Shown here one piece after another: positions 1-7,620 of a stretch of DNA of 12,858 nt. The position numbers and the translations under genes are program-made. The notes below the pieces were generated by a model. The model did no database searches, was not told where the DNA came from, and saw only the letters and a list, made by a program, of their open reading frames with translations. Position 1 is the first letter of the stretch; each line of letters begins with the position of its first letter. This DNA comes from Treponema sp. (lineage in GTDB: Bacteria > Spirochaetota > Spirochaetia > Treponematales > Breznakiellaceae): assembly GCA_031255615.1 (NCBI GenBank), contig JAIRSD010000080.1, positions 1 to 12,858 of the forward strand, in the 5' to 3' direction.

Positions 1-9
1 TCCCCGCCG

Positions 10-38
10 TTGACGAAGGGTCCCTGTTCCAACAAAAT
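10..38 (+). promoter_or_regulatory. Possible sigma-70 promoter for the PilZ gene
   Basis: TTGACG (10-15), a 17-base spacer, then CAAAAT (33-38). This is 5/6 and 4/6 to the sigma-70 consensus. It would start transcription near 45, about 85 bases before the ATG. Inferred from sequence similarity only. Confidence 0.3.
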
Positions 39-45
39 AGACTGA

Positions 46-60
46 GAATAGAGTTATTCA
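46..60 (+). repeat. 15-bp dispersed repeat, copy 1
   Basis: GAATAGAGTTATTCA upstream of the PilZ gene, matching exactly the minus strand of 7410-7424. The palindromic partner arm is missing here. Confidence 0.5.
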
Positions 61-118
61 AACCAACCGGGTTATTGAACAAGTCCAATAATTGGTGCGC
101 TGCGTATTACGGCGGACC

Positions 119-123
119 GGAGG
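119..123 (+). promoter_or_regulatory. Shine-Dalgarno site that sets the PilZ start
   Basis: GGAGG, five bases before ATG 129. No comparable site precedes the in-frame TTG at 75. It favours the shorter 146-residue product. Confidence 0.6.
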
Positions 124-128
124 AACGC

Positions 129-569
129 ATGACTGAATTTTCCATAAAGCGCCTACAGGAGAGTTTGCAAAAACGACATACCGGGCCGGAGAAGGGGGCT
201 GAATCCCGTTTTCATACCCGGTATCGCGGTTTTGCCCGGGTGAAATTCCAGGGGCAGGTAGGGAAAGATAATATTCTTAAAAATATTTCTGTCGTAGGCT
301 GCTGCGTGGAGTGTACGTCCGTGGCGGACATACAGGTTGACAATGTGTATGTTCTGGACGTGATACCCGAGGCCGCCGCCAGGATTGGGCATTTTGAGCT
401 TGAGGTAAAGGCGGTTTGGATCCGGGCCGAAGGTTATTCCGGAGATGTGGGATTCTCCATTTTGGCTTCCCCCCGGGGGAAATTGTTTCAGCGTTATGTG
501 GATTACCTCTCCTGGCAGGACGACAAAGATCGGCGGCCTGTTGATGCGCCGCCGGAGCAAGCTACCTAG
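129..569 (+). CDS. PilZ domain protein (probable c-di-GMP receptor)
   Basis: A 146-residue cytoplasmic protein that is essentially one PilZ domain. Seen: the first c-di-GMP contact motif RxxxR occurs as RGFAR in RYRGFARVKF. About 20 residues later NISVVG matches the second motif [D/N]xSxxG. Beta-strand-like segments follow (HFELEVKAVW, DVGFSIL). No signal peptide or membrane segment is visible. PilZ proteins bind cyclic di-GMP and pass the signal to motility, envelope or polysaccharide functions; the target here cannot be read from the sequence. Start choice: ATG at 129 has GGAGG at 119-123, five bases away. A TTG at 75 lies in the same frame, which stays open to the window edge, so a longer form cannot be fully excluded. 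The next gene starts 24 bases downstream on the same strand, so co-transcription is plausible. Confidence 0.85.
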   Translation: MTEFSIKRLQESLQKRHTGPEKGAESRFHTRYRGFARVKFQGQVGKDNILKNISVVGCCVECTSVADIQVDNVYVLDVIPEAAARIGHFELEVKAVWIRAEGYSGDVGFSILASPRGKLFQRYVDYLSWQDDKDRRPVDAPPEQAT

Positions 570-593
570 GTTCCGGCTGCGGGGCCCGGCGTT

Positions 594-1547
594 ATGAGGG
601 AAATCCCGCTTCCCGGACGGGTGTACCAGGCGGCGCCGGGTTTTGAATCCCATCTTAAGGATGAGCTGGGGGCGGCGGCCGGGCCGGGGCCGTCCTTTGG
701 GGGCGTTTTACACTACGCCCCCGCGCCGCCGGGGCCGGTATTCTGGCAGCATAATGTATGGCTCCGGCCCTTTCTGTTTGAATTCGATTCCATCTCAGAG
801 GCGGCCCGGAATCTGCGGGCCCTTCAGCGAAACTGGGCCCCGGTACTTCATACCCACGTCCGCCGGGGGGCCCTTATCGCCTCCAAACTTCCCCCCCTTT
901 CCGATAAGCCCCGGACTTTCCCCTGGATCCTCCCGGAAGTCCCCATGGGGGCCTGGACTTTGTTGGACGCCCACACCCTGGCGGCCTCGGCGCTCTGTAC
1001 CAGCCCTTTCCCCGCCGGGTCCATCCGTTTCGCGGAAGACAAGGAGGGCCCCCCCAGCCGGGCTTATCTAAAACTTTGGGAGAGTCTGATCCGCGCCCGG
1101 CGCTGGCCCCAGCCGGGGGAACGCTGTCTGGATGCCGGGGCGAGTCCCGGAGGCTGGACCTGGACCCTGGCCCGCCTGGGGGCCCAGGTAATCGCCTGCG
1201 ACCGGGCCCCCCTGGACAGCCGGATCCTCGCCATGTCCGGTCCTGGCGGCGATCCGGCTGTCCACTACATAAAACACGACGCTTTTACCCTGAGTCCGGC
1301 GGATCTGGGGAGGCTGGAATGGGTCTTCTGCGACGCCGCCTGTTATCCGCCCCGGCTCTATGACTGGATATGCAGGCTGCTTGCCGCCGGCATTGGCGCC
1401 AATTTTGTTTGCACCCTCAAGATGCAGGGTCGTCCGGATAACGAAACGGCCCGGCTTTTCGCGGATATTCCCGGCGGAACGGTGCTGCACCTCTGCCACA
1501 ACAAACATGAACTTACCTGGATAAGAATCGGAGAAAGCCGCCCCTAA
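594..1547 (+). CDS. RlmM-like 23S rRNA 2'-O-ribose methyltransferase (FtsJ fold)
   Basis: A 317-residue protein predicted to transfer a methyl group from SAM to a ribose 2'-OH of 23S rRNA. Seen: the SAM-binding motif I CLDAGASPGGWTWTLARLG at residues 178-196, and the FtsJ-type catalytic tetrad K160 (AYLKLWE), D247 (VFCDAAC), K276 (CTLKMQG) and E306 (NKHELTW). The PGGWT form of motif I and the CDxxxxP segment resemble E. coli RlmM (Cm2498 methyltransferase, COG2933) more than RlmE. It is about 50 residues shorter than E. coli RlmM. The N-terminal half (QAAPGFESHLKDELG) looks like the RlmM substrate-recognition region but is diverged. The ATG at 594 has only a weak ribosome-binding site. The gene is very GC-rich. 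The target nucleotide is an inference from family. Confidence 0.8.
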   Translation: MREIPLPGRVYQAAPGFESHLKDELGAAAGPGPSFGGVLHYAPAPPGPVFWQHNVWLRPFLFEFDSISEAARNLRALQRNWAPVLHTHVRRGALIASKLPPLSDKPRTFPWILPEVPMGAWTLLDAHTLAASALCTSPFPAGSIRFAEDKEGPPSRAYLKLWESLIRARRWPQPGERCLDAGASPGGWTWTLARLGAQVIACDRAPLDSRILAMSGPGGDPAVHYIKHDAFTLSPADLGRLEWVFCDAACYPPRLYDWICRLLAAGIGANFVCTLKMQGRPDNETARLFADIPGGTVLHLCHNKHELTWIRIGESRP

Positions 1548-1583
1548 GCCGTCCCGCCGGGTCTATACAAATTCACGAAAAGC

Positions 1584-2474
1584 ATGGACAAATCAGCAAA
1601 GGGGCCGCATACTTTGTTCATGGAAAACGAACGGGACATGGTTGTATTTGACGAAGAAGTACAACGCCTTATCGACAGCTTTTCCTATTGTTTTAAAGTC
1701 CGGGTTACCATTTTTTCCTCCGGCGGAGATAATCTGGTCATCGGATATCCATACGGCCTGTCTCCCTATTGTCTTTTAATCCGCGAATCCCTGGGCATGG
1801 AGCAGGCCTGCCTTAAACAAAACAGCCAGTCCTTTATCCGCAGCAGAAAACTTCAACGCCCCCTCTTGTACCACTGCCACGCCGGCCTTACCGAAGCGGT
1901 CATGCCCATACTCAGCGGAAAAAACCTTGCCGGCTACGCGATGATCGGCCAATTCAGAATGTGCGAAAAACCGCCGGAAGAAATAGTAAAACTGTGCAAA
2001 ACTACCGCCCCGGAAAGCCTGGAAGCCGCCTTTTCAGAATTACCGCTTTTCGACAGAACAACGGTCCACAATATGCTGCACCTGTTTTCAATGCTGGTGC
2101 AATTCATAGTCTCCCGCGAGTATGTAAAAATAAAACGCCTGGATCTCGCCGAAAGGATCAGCCATTGGCTGGACAGCCGCGCCGCCGGATCGGTAAGCCT
2201 CGCCGAAGCCGCGGAAGCCATGTGCTACAGCCCCTCCACCATCTCCCACACTGTAAAACATGCATTCGGCATGAGTTTCAAACAACTCCACACCTACAAG
2301 CGCGTTTTAGCGTTCGAAGGCATCCTGAAAAAATCGCCGGTCCTAACCATCTCGGAAGCCGCGGAACAGGCCGGCTATGACGACCCTCTGTATTTTTCCC
2401 GGATTTATAAAAAACTCAGACGAAGAACGCCGAAGGAATTCCGAAACATCGTCCGCCGGCAGATGGTTCACTAA
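1584..2474 (+). CDS. AraC-family transcriptional regulator with PocR sensory domain
   Basis: A 296-residue transcription factor. The N-terminal part (about 20-180) is a PocR-type ligand-binding domain. It shows conserved cysteines C63, C76 and C98, the signature YHCHAGLTEAVMPI (96-109) and GYAMIGQF (117-124). The C-terminal part (about 185-290) holds two helix-turn-helix motifs of AraC type: SLAEAAEAMCYSPSTISHTVKHAFG, then ISEAAEQAGYDDPLYFSRIYKKLRRRTPKEFR, described here by first and last residues 205-229 and 256-287. Family knowledge: Salmonella PocR uses this layout to control propanediol and cobalamin genes, and PocR domains are common in regulators of small-molecule metabolism. No pdu or cob genes lie nearby, so target and ligand are unknown. 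The gene follows the methyltransferase by 36 bases. ATG 1584 has a weak ribosome-binding site; ATG 1620 is a possible alternative that keeps the whole PocR domain. Confidence 0.85.
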   Translation: MDKSAKGPHTLFMENERDMVVFDEEVQRLIDSFSYCFKVRVTIFSSGGDNLVIGYPYGLSPYCLLIRESLGMEQACLKQNSQSFIRSRKLQRPLLYHCHAGLTEAVMPILSGKNLAGYAMIGQFRMCEKPPEEIVKLCKTTAPESLEAAFSELPLFDRTTVHNMLHLFSMLVQFIVSREYVKIKRLDLAERISHWLDSRAAGSVSLAEAAEAMCYSPSTISHTVKHAFGMSFKQLHTYKRVLAFEGILKKSPVLTISEAAEQAGYDDPLYFSRIYKKLRRRTPKEFRNIVRRQMVH

Positions 2475-2542
2475 ACCCCCGCCGTTCCGCGCCGGCGCTG
2501 ATCCGCATTCCTCCTCCATCCCTTGCGGGCCGGCCGGCGGAA

Positions 2543-2563
2543 TTTCGCGCTCCCCCCGCGAAA
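2543..2563 (+). terminator. Possible hairpin terminator after the AraC-type gene
   Basis: A perfect 7-bp stem TTTCGCG (2543-2549) / CGCGAAA (2557-2563) with a 7-base C-rich loop. It lies 69 bases after the stop codon, and there is no strong T-tract. A 10-bp palindrome GCGCCGGCGC sits upstream at 2489-2498. This spacer (2475-2662) shows no gene. Confidence 0.3.
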
Positions 2564-2610
2564 CCCGGAAAAACCGCGCCGCGCTATTTTGACACTGCGT
2601 TGTTCCGGCC

Positions 2611-2639
2611 TTGACTTGCGGCCCCCAATGCCGGAAAAT
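2611..2639 (+). promoter_or_regulatory. Possible sigma-70 promoter for enolase
   Basis: TTGACT (2611-2616), a 17-base spacer, then GAAAAT (2634-2639). This is 5/6 and 4/6 to consensus. The predicted start is near 2646, just ahead of the strong ribosome-binding site GAGGAGG at 2651-2657. A second TTGACA at 2589-2594 lacks a good -10. Confidence 0.4.
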
Positions 2640-2641
2640 AA

Positions 2642-3961
<1,320 letters not shown>

Positions 3962-3968
3962 GAATCGC

Positions 3969-4022
3969 GGCTGTTTCAAAACCCTGCGCGTTGGCGCATA
4001 GTCAATTGGTTTTGGAGCAGCC
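3969..4022 (+). terminator. Composite hairpin after enolase (15-bp stem with inner hairpin)
   Basis: Bases 3969-3983 pair with 4009-4022 plus the preceding G (4008) over 15 positions as RNA, all matched with two G-U wobbles. The apical part holds a second hairpin, TGCGC-GTTG-GCGCA (3985-3998). It begins eight bases after the eno stop. There is no T-tract, so termination is inferred; it could also protect the mRNA 3' end. Confidence 0.5.
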
Positions 4023-4032
4023 CCAGTTATCC

Positions 4033-4067
4033 CGGCCTTCCCGTAATTTCAAATCGCGGGAAGGCCG
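4033..4067 (+). terminator. Second hairpin after enolase
   Basis: Perfect 11-bp stem CGGCCTTCCCG (4033-4043) / CGGGAAGGCCG (4057-4067) with a 13-base A/T-rich loop. It is GC-rich and stable, but no T run follows. Confidence 0.5.
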
Positions 4068-4091
4068 CCGTGAATTTATATGAAAAGCGGG

Positions 4092-4138
4092 CAGGGGCCG
4101 CCCGCCGTGGACAATGGGTTTACGGCGGGCGGCCCTTG
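4092..4138 (+). repeat. Third, 17-bp GC-rich hairpin before the HAD gene
   Basis: Bases 4092-4108 pair with 4122-4138 (17 bp, one G-U; the inner 14 bp are perfect), with a 13-base loop. It lies 37 bases before ATG 4175. It may be a further terminator or a structured 5' leader of the HAD gene. Its presence argues against the upstream GTG 4070 as the HAD start. Confidence 0.5.
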
Positions 4139-4174
4139 GTTCATCGCCGCCCTTTATGCTCATGCCAGGGGAAA

Positions 4175-5038
4175 ATGCGGGAAAACAAAATTGGCCGGAC
4201 CCTTGATCCCCGCCGGATACGGGCCCTGGCCCTTGACTTGGACGGCACCTGCCTCCGGTCCGATCTCAGCCTGGGGGACAGAACGGTAAGGGCCCTCACG
4301 ACCCTGGCGGACCGGGGTTTTCATCTAATCCTCTGTACCGGCCGGGCTCCCGAGGCGGCGGAAAAGTACCGCGCCGCCCTGGGAATCCGGGGGCCTCAGG
4401 TCTACTTCAACGGCGCGGTGGTGGCGGACATGCCCGGCGAAAGGATCCTTGCCCTTACCTTGCAGGACAGGGAATCGGCGGCCTTCTGCGTGGAACTGGC
4501 CCGGAAGACCGGCCTTTACGTCCAAATCTTTTTTCCGGGGATCCCTCAGAATCCCCGGCGCCGGCTTATGGCGGAACGCCGGGGCCCCGAGTGGGAACGC
4601 TACCTGCGGCATACGGGAATCCCTGCGGAAATTGGGGATCTACAGGAAGTCCTGGCGAATCCCGCCCTCCCCGGCTGCGTTAAAACCATGTTTATCGGAG
4701 ACGGGGAAAGCCAAAACCTGGTCCGCCCCGCCCTTGAAGAACGCTACGGCGGAGGCCTCTACATCGCCGATAGTCTTAAGGGATTTCTCGAAATTATGAG
4801 CCCCCAGGTCTCCAAGGGGCGGGGCCTGCAAACGGCCCTCGCGGCCCGCAGCCTGGACCCCTCCCAGGTAATCGCCTTTGGGGATGAGGAAACCGATCTT
4901 CCCCTGTTCGCCGCCGTTTCCTACGCCGCGGCCCCGGCCAACGCCAAGGACCCGGTGCGCCGGGCGGCGGATCAGGTTATCGGTCCCCATGACGAGGATC
5001 CGGTGGCGGCCTTTGTGGAGCGGTATTTCCTTAAGTAA
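4175..5038 (+). CDS. HAD-superfamily hydrolase, Cof type (sugar-phosphate or nucleotide phosphatase)
   Basis: A 287-residue cytoplasmic phosphatase of the Cof/YbiV type (COG0561). Seen in order: motif I ALDLDGTCL with nucleophile D21 and D23; motif II ILCTGRA with T55; a C2-type cap domain between (about 80-205); motif III lysine K214 in SKGRGLQTAL; motif IV IAFGDEETDLPLF with D237 and D241. The usual GDxxND is GDEETD here, with T replacing N but both acidic residues kept. Family members remove phosphate from sugar phosphates, PLP or FMN; the substrate cannot be predicted. Start: ATG 4175 follows AGGGGAAA closely and leaves a normal ten-residue lead into strand one. The frame stays open back to GTG 4070, but that stretch contains a strong hairpin and Arg/Gly-rich nonsense-like sequence. 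The gene converges on the glucanotransferase gene. Confidence 0.9.
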   Translation: MRENKIGRTLDPRRIRALALDLDGTCLRSDLSLGDRTVRALTTLADRGFHLILCTGRAPEAAEKYRAALGIRGPQVYFNGAVVADMPGERILALTLQDRESAAFCVELARKTGLYVQIFFPGIPQNPRRRLMAERRGPEWERYLRHTGIPAEIGDLQEVLANPALPGCVKTMFIGDGESQNLVRPALEERYGGGLYIADSLKGFLEIMSPQVSKGRGLQTALAARSLDPSQVIAFGDEETDLPLFAAVSYAAAPANAKDPVRRAADQVIGPHDEDPVAAFVERYFLK

Positions 5039-5061
5039 GCCCCGGCTTACACCCTATCACC

Positions 5062-5084
5062 GGATAAGAGAAACAACCGGGAGC
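5062..5084 (+). repeat. Dispersed intergenic repeat, copy 1
   Basis: 23 bases beginning GGATAAGAG and continuing CAACCGGGA match 10625-10647 with three mismatches. Both copies follow a + strand gene stop by 25-30 bases. It may be a short dispersed repeat; its function is unknown. Confidence 0.4.
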
Positions 5085-5113
5085 AAGAATAGCAACCGTG
5101 AAGGCGCACCCAA

Positions 5114-5151
5114 GCGAACCACGGCTCGCAAGGCGAACAATGGCTCGCCAG
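5114..5151. repeat. Two-copy 19-bp tandem repeat between convergent genes
   Basis: GCGAACCACGGCTCGCAAG (5114-5132) is followed directly by GCGAACAATGGCTCGCCAG (5133-5151); four of 19 positions differ. Each unit has inverted ends (GCGA...TCGC). It lies in the 168-base spacer between the HAD and GH77 genes, which shows no gene. Confidence 0.6.
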
Positions 5152-5206
5152 ACTACAAGGGACTGTACAACCGCCCCCGTCCTTCGCGCACCTTTCCCGT
5201 TTTCCG

Positions 5207-7342
5207 CTATGTTCCCTTTCCCGGCTTCACCGCCGCCAGGTCCTGTATCGCCCTAACTAGATCCCCGTCGTCCCCTATGTTCCCGATAGGGGCGGGAAGC
5301 CGGTAGGTCCAGTCAAATTCGTGGTAGGTCCCCGGCACGTTGATCCGCTCGCTGGCTGGGTCGGGGGCGTACCAATGGGGGGAAAGGTGAAGCAGGTCCT
5401 GAATCTGGAAGACCCGGAACCGGGACGCCGCGGAGGCTATCTTTTGTAAGATAATTTTCGCCGTTCCGGGGTTGTACAGCTTGGGCAGGGAAGGAACCCC
5501 GATAAAGTCGCAGAATATCTGTTGATCCGCCTCGTTGTCCCACCAATCCCTGACCGTTGAGCTGTCATGGACCGCAGGGGTGCAGACCGAAAGTTCGGGA
5601 TAATCGCTGAAGGGAATATACGGCTCCCCCTCCTTCTCCCATTCCCGGTACCAGCGGACTACCCGGAGTCCCAGAATGTTAAGGTCCGCAAGCACCCGTG
5701 GTACACATTCAGGAACGGCCCCCAGGTCCTCCGCGCAAGGCAGCATGGAGGAAGACTCGGCAAGCATGGCAAGCAGCGATCTTCCCCGGTCTTCCCATAT
5801 TTTCTCCGAATCGGCCTTCCGTTTTTCCAGCAGCTCCTCCAGATCGTTTCGTTCCTCTTCGGAAAGGGATCTGTAAGCCCGGCTTTCCCGGTAGAACCAG
5901 CTAGGGAAGTACCGGTCCTTTTCGTACTCGTAGAAAAGCCGGTCGTGCCAGGCCTTGTACAGGCAGCGTTGGCCCGCCCGGTGGAGGTTCAGCCGGTCAA
6001 TGTCCCGCTCGCCCTGTATGCCGTCCTTAAAAAGCCAGAGTTCTTCCGTGCCAATCCGGTCCAAAACCTGGGAAAAGATCCGCTCCGCTTCCGGGGCAAC
6101 CGCGCAGGAATCCGCGTTTCCCCCGCCGCCTGCCGTCTCCCGCAGGCTGTCCCAGACTTCTCCGGTAGGAATGTGGGGTTGGGAAAGCCACCGAATACGC
6201 CCCTCGTCAAAACCCAGGTCCCGCAGGTCTTCTCTGGTCACCGGAATATAGGGCACATACCGGCCCAGGGTGGAACTGCTCTCCCGGCGGTCCGTCGCCC
6301 AAATGCGGAAGAATCCCAGCACATGATCGATGCGGTAAGCGCCGTAATACTTTTCCGCCGTCTTAAGCCGCCGCCGCCACCATGCGTAATTATCTTTTGA
6401 TTGGGCTTCCCAGTTGTGGAGGGGGAAGCCCCAATTCTGCCCCTCCGGGCTGTACATATCCGGGGGCGCCCCGGCGGAAAGATCCTTGTGAAAATACTCA
6501 GGATGGGCCCACACGTCGCAGGAATCTTCGTTCATCAGGATAGGAATGTCCCCCTCCAGGATCAGCCCCATCTTGGCGACGGCCCCGGCGGCGGCGCTGA
6601 ACTGGCGATCCAGAGCTTCCTGCAACCAGACCCAAAAAATTTGGGCTCCCTGAAACTTTGGATCATTCCACAGTTTTTCTATATCGGCGGGGCTTACGCG
6701 CCGGTGGTTCTCCCACTCCTGCCAGCTTCTTTCTCCGTTGGCCTCTTTCAACCGGCGGTATACGGCATATTCTTTAACCCAGGGATTCGCCTCCTGCCAC
6801 TTGGCCAGACTCCCCCCCGGCGCGGCTTTTTTGGCAATATCGTCCCTGGCGGCGGCGTAAATTTCCCGCAGAATCTCCATCTTGGCCCGGAGGATGGGTT
6901 CATAGGGGAACCGGGTTTCTTTTTCGAATTCTTTGCCGTAACGGGCGATCTTCTCTTTTACCCCCTCCCCCGCCGCGGAAAATTCATCCAGGGCTTCGAG
7001 CTTGATATAGATAGGATTCAGGGCAAAGGCGGTTAGGCTGAAGTAGGGGGAACTCCAGTATCCCGTATCGTTTACCGGAAGGATCTGGATAAGCCCCAGG
7101 CCCGTTTTCTTGCAGAACCGGGCAAATTCCTCCAAATCCGCGAATTCCCCCACCCCCATGCTTCCCCCCCGGAGTGCGCCTACCGGGACCACCGCGCCAA
7201 GCAAACGCCCTTCCCCGCCCTCCTTTGCCGGGAGTTGGGATGAGGCCGCCCCCGCCGGAGTATTTTTCTTCACAACCGGCGCGGCGGCGTTTTTCGACGC
7301 GGTTTTTTTTGCCTTTTCCCCGGTTTGCCTTTTCTGTGCCAT
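5207..7342 (-). CDS. malQ: 4-alpha-glucanotransferase, GH77, DPE2-like with catalytic-domain insertion
   Basis: A 711-residue cytoplasmic enzyme that moves alpha-1,4-glucan segments between malto-oligosaccharides or glycogen-type acceptors. Seen: a Lys/Ala-rich tail (1-45), GVGEFADLEEF, LPVNDTGYWSSPYF, the GH77 region GDIPILMNEDSCDVWAHPE, nucleophile D339 in YRIDHVLGFFRIW, acid/base E538 in CAEDLGAVPECV, and third carboxylate D593 in CTPAVHDSSTVRDWW. About 200 residues separate nucleophile and acid/base, far more than in E. coli MalQ. The insert (RYVPYIPVTREDL, LSQPHIP) and the VHDSST motif resemble plant DPE2 and related bacterial GH77. The N-terminal starch-binding CBM20 domains of DPE2 are absent. 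ATG 7342 is chosen over GTG 7351 because GGAGGTG precedes it by eight bases. The symbol is by family; DPE2-like enzymes may prefer heteroglycan or glycogen acceptors. Confidence 0.92.
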   Translation of the reverse strand: MAQKRQTGEKAKKTASKNAAAPVVKKNTPAGAASSQLPAKEGGEGRLLGAVVPVGALRGGSMGVGEFADLEEFARFCKKTGLGLIQILPVNDTGYWSSPYFSLTAFALNPIYIKLEALDEFSAAGEGVKEKIARYGKEFEKETRFPYEPILRAKMEILREIYAAARDDIAKKAAPGGSLAKWQEANPWVKEYAVYRRLKEANGERSWQEWENHRRVSPADIEKLWNDPKFQGAQIFWVWLQEALDRQFSAAAGAVAKMGLILEGDIPILMNEDSCDVWAHPEYFHKDLSAGAPPDMYSPEGQNWGFPLHNWEAQSKDNYAWWRRRLKTAEKYYGAYRIDHVLGFFRIWATDRRESSSTLGRYVPYIPVTREDLRDLGFDEGRIRWLSQPHIPTGEVWDSLRETAGGGGNADSCAVAPEAERIFSQVLDRIGTEELWLFKDGIQGERDIDRLNLHRAGQRCLYKAWHDRLFYEYEKDRYFPSWFYRESRAYRSLSEEERNDLEELLEKRKADSEKIWEDRGRSLLAMLAESSSMLPCAEDLGAVPECVPRVLADLNILGLRVVRWYREWEKEGEPYIPFSDYPELSVCTPAVHDSSTVRDWWDNEADQQIFCDFIGVPSLPKLYNPGTAKIILQKIASAASRFRVFQIQDLLHLSPHWYAPDPASERINVPGTYHEFDWTYRLPAPIGNIGDDGDLVRAIQDLAAVKPGKGT

Positions 7343-7350
7343 GTCAATCA

Positions 7351-7355
7351 CCTCC
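7351..7355 (-). promoter_or_regulatory. Shine-Dalgarno site that sets the malQ start
   Basis: On the minus strand GGAGG lies eight bases before ATG 7342. It overlaps the alternative GTG at 7351, which rules that codon out as the main start. Confidence 0.7.
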
Positions 7356-7388
7356 GGCTTGTTGTATCTTATGAAATATTGGCGGTTA

Positions 7389-7416
7389 TTATTCAGAAAC
7401 TGAAGTTTCTGAATAA
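7389..7416. repeat. Perfect 12-bp inverted repeat in the divergent spacer
   Basis: TTATTCAGAAAC (7389-7400), loop TGAA, GTTTCTGAATAA (7405-7416). It lies between divergent malQ and the DUF1538 gene, about 50 bases before the malQ ATG. It could be an operator for a dimeric regulator or a short dispersed repeat (its edge recurs at 46-60). The rest of the spacer (7343-7620) shows no gene. Confidence 0.7.
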
Positions 7417-7424
7417 CTCTATTC
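7410..7424 (-). repeat. 15-bp dispersed repeat, copy 2
   Basis: Read on the minus strand this is GAATAGAGTTATTCA, identical to 46-60 on the plus strand. It overlaps the right arm of the 7389-7416 inverted repeat. Confidence 0.5.
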
Positions 7425-7533
7425 GTGATTTACCCAGTATAATACATTTTCCATGGGAACATGAAAAAAACGGAAACAATTCCGGGTCCCGGCAAGCCCC
7501 GCCCGCCCGCATACGTTTTCTCAGTTTCCCCAA

Positions 7534-7547
7534 CCGGGAATTCCCGG
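7534..7547. repeat. Perfect 14-bp palindrome upstream of the DUF1538 gene
   Basis: CCGGGAATTCCCGG, 73 bases before the DUF1538 ATG. A related near-palindrome CCGGGTCCCGG lies at 7482-7492. Possible operator pair; no regulator can be assigned. Confidence 0.4.
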
Positions 7548-7576
7548 AAAGCTCTCCGAAATCTTCTTTTTGGCTG

Positions 7577-7605
7577 TTTTCAAAGATAAGTGAATTGATT
7601 ATAGT
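7577..7605 (+). promoter_or_regulatory. Possible promoter for the DUF1538-PII operon
   Basis: TTTTCA (7577-7582), 17-base spacer, TATAGT (7600-7605). This is 4/6 and 5/6 to consensus. The predicted leader would be only about ten bases. A perfect TATAAT at 7438-7443 lies further up but has no matching -35. Confidence 0.25.
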
Positions 7606-7620
7606 TGAAGTGGAACTCCG

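Noticed and set aside
4070..4174. GTG 4070 as the start of the HAD gene
   Set aside because: The added 35 residues are Arg/Gly-rich, contain a 17-bp hairpin at DNA level, and are absent from the Cof-type family layout; ATG 4175 fits better.
5567..7036. Two long + strand frames (5567-6400 and 6401-7036) opposite malQ
   Set aside because: They are antisense to a full-length GH77 enzyme with intact catalytic motifs. Their translations are Pro/Arg-rich without family motifs, as expected of GC-rich antisense frames.
7438..7443. Perfect TATAAT as the promoter of the DUF1538 gene
   Set aside because: No -35 at a proper distance and it is 180 bases upstream; kept only as a remark.
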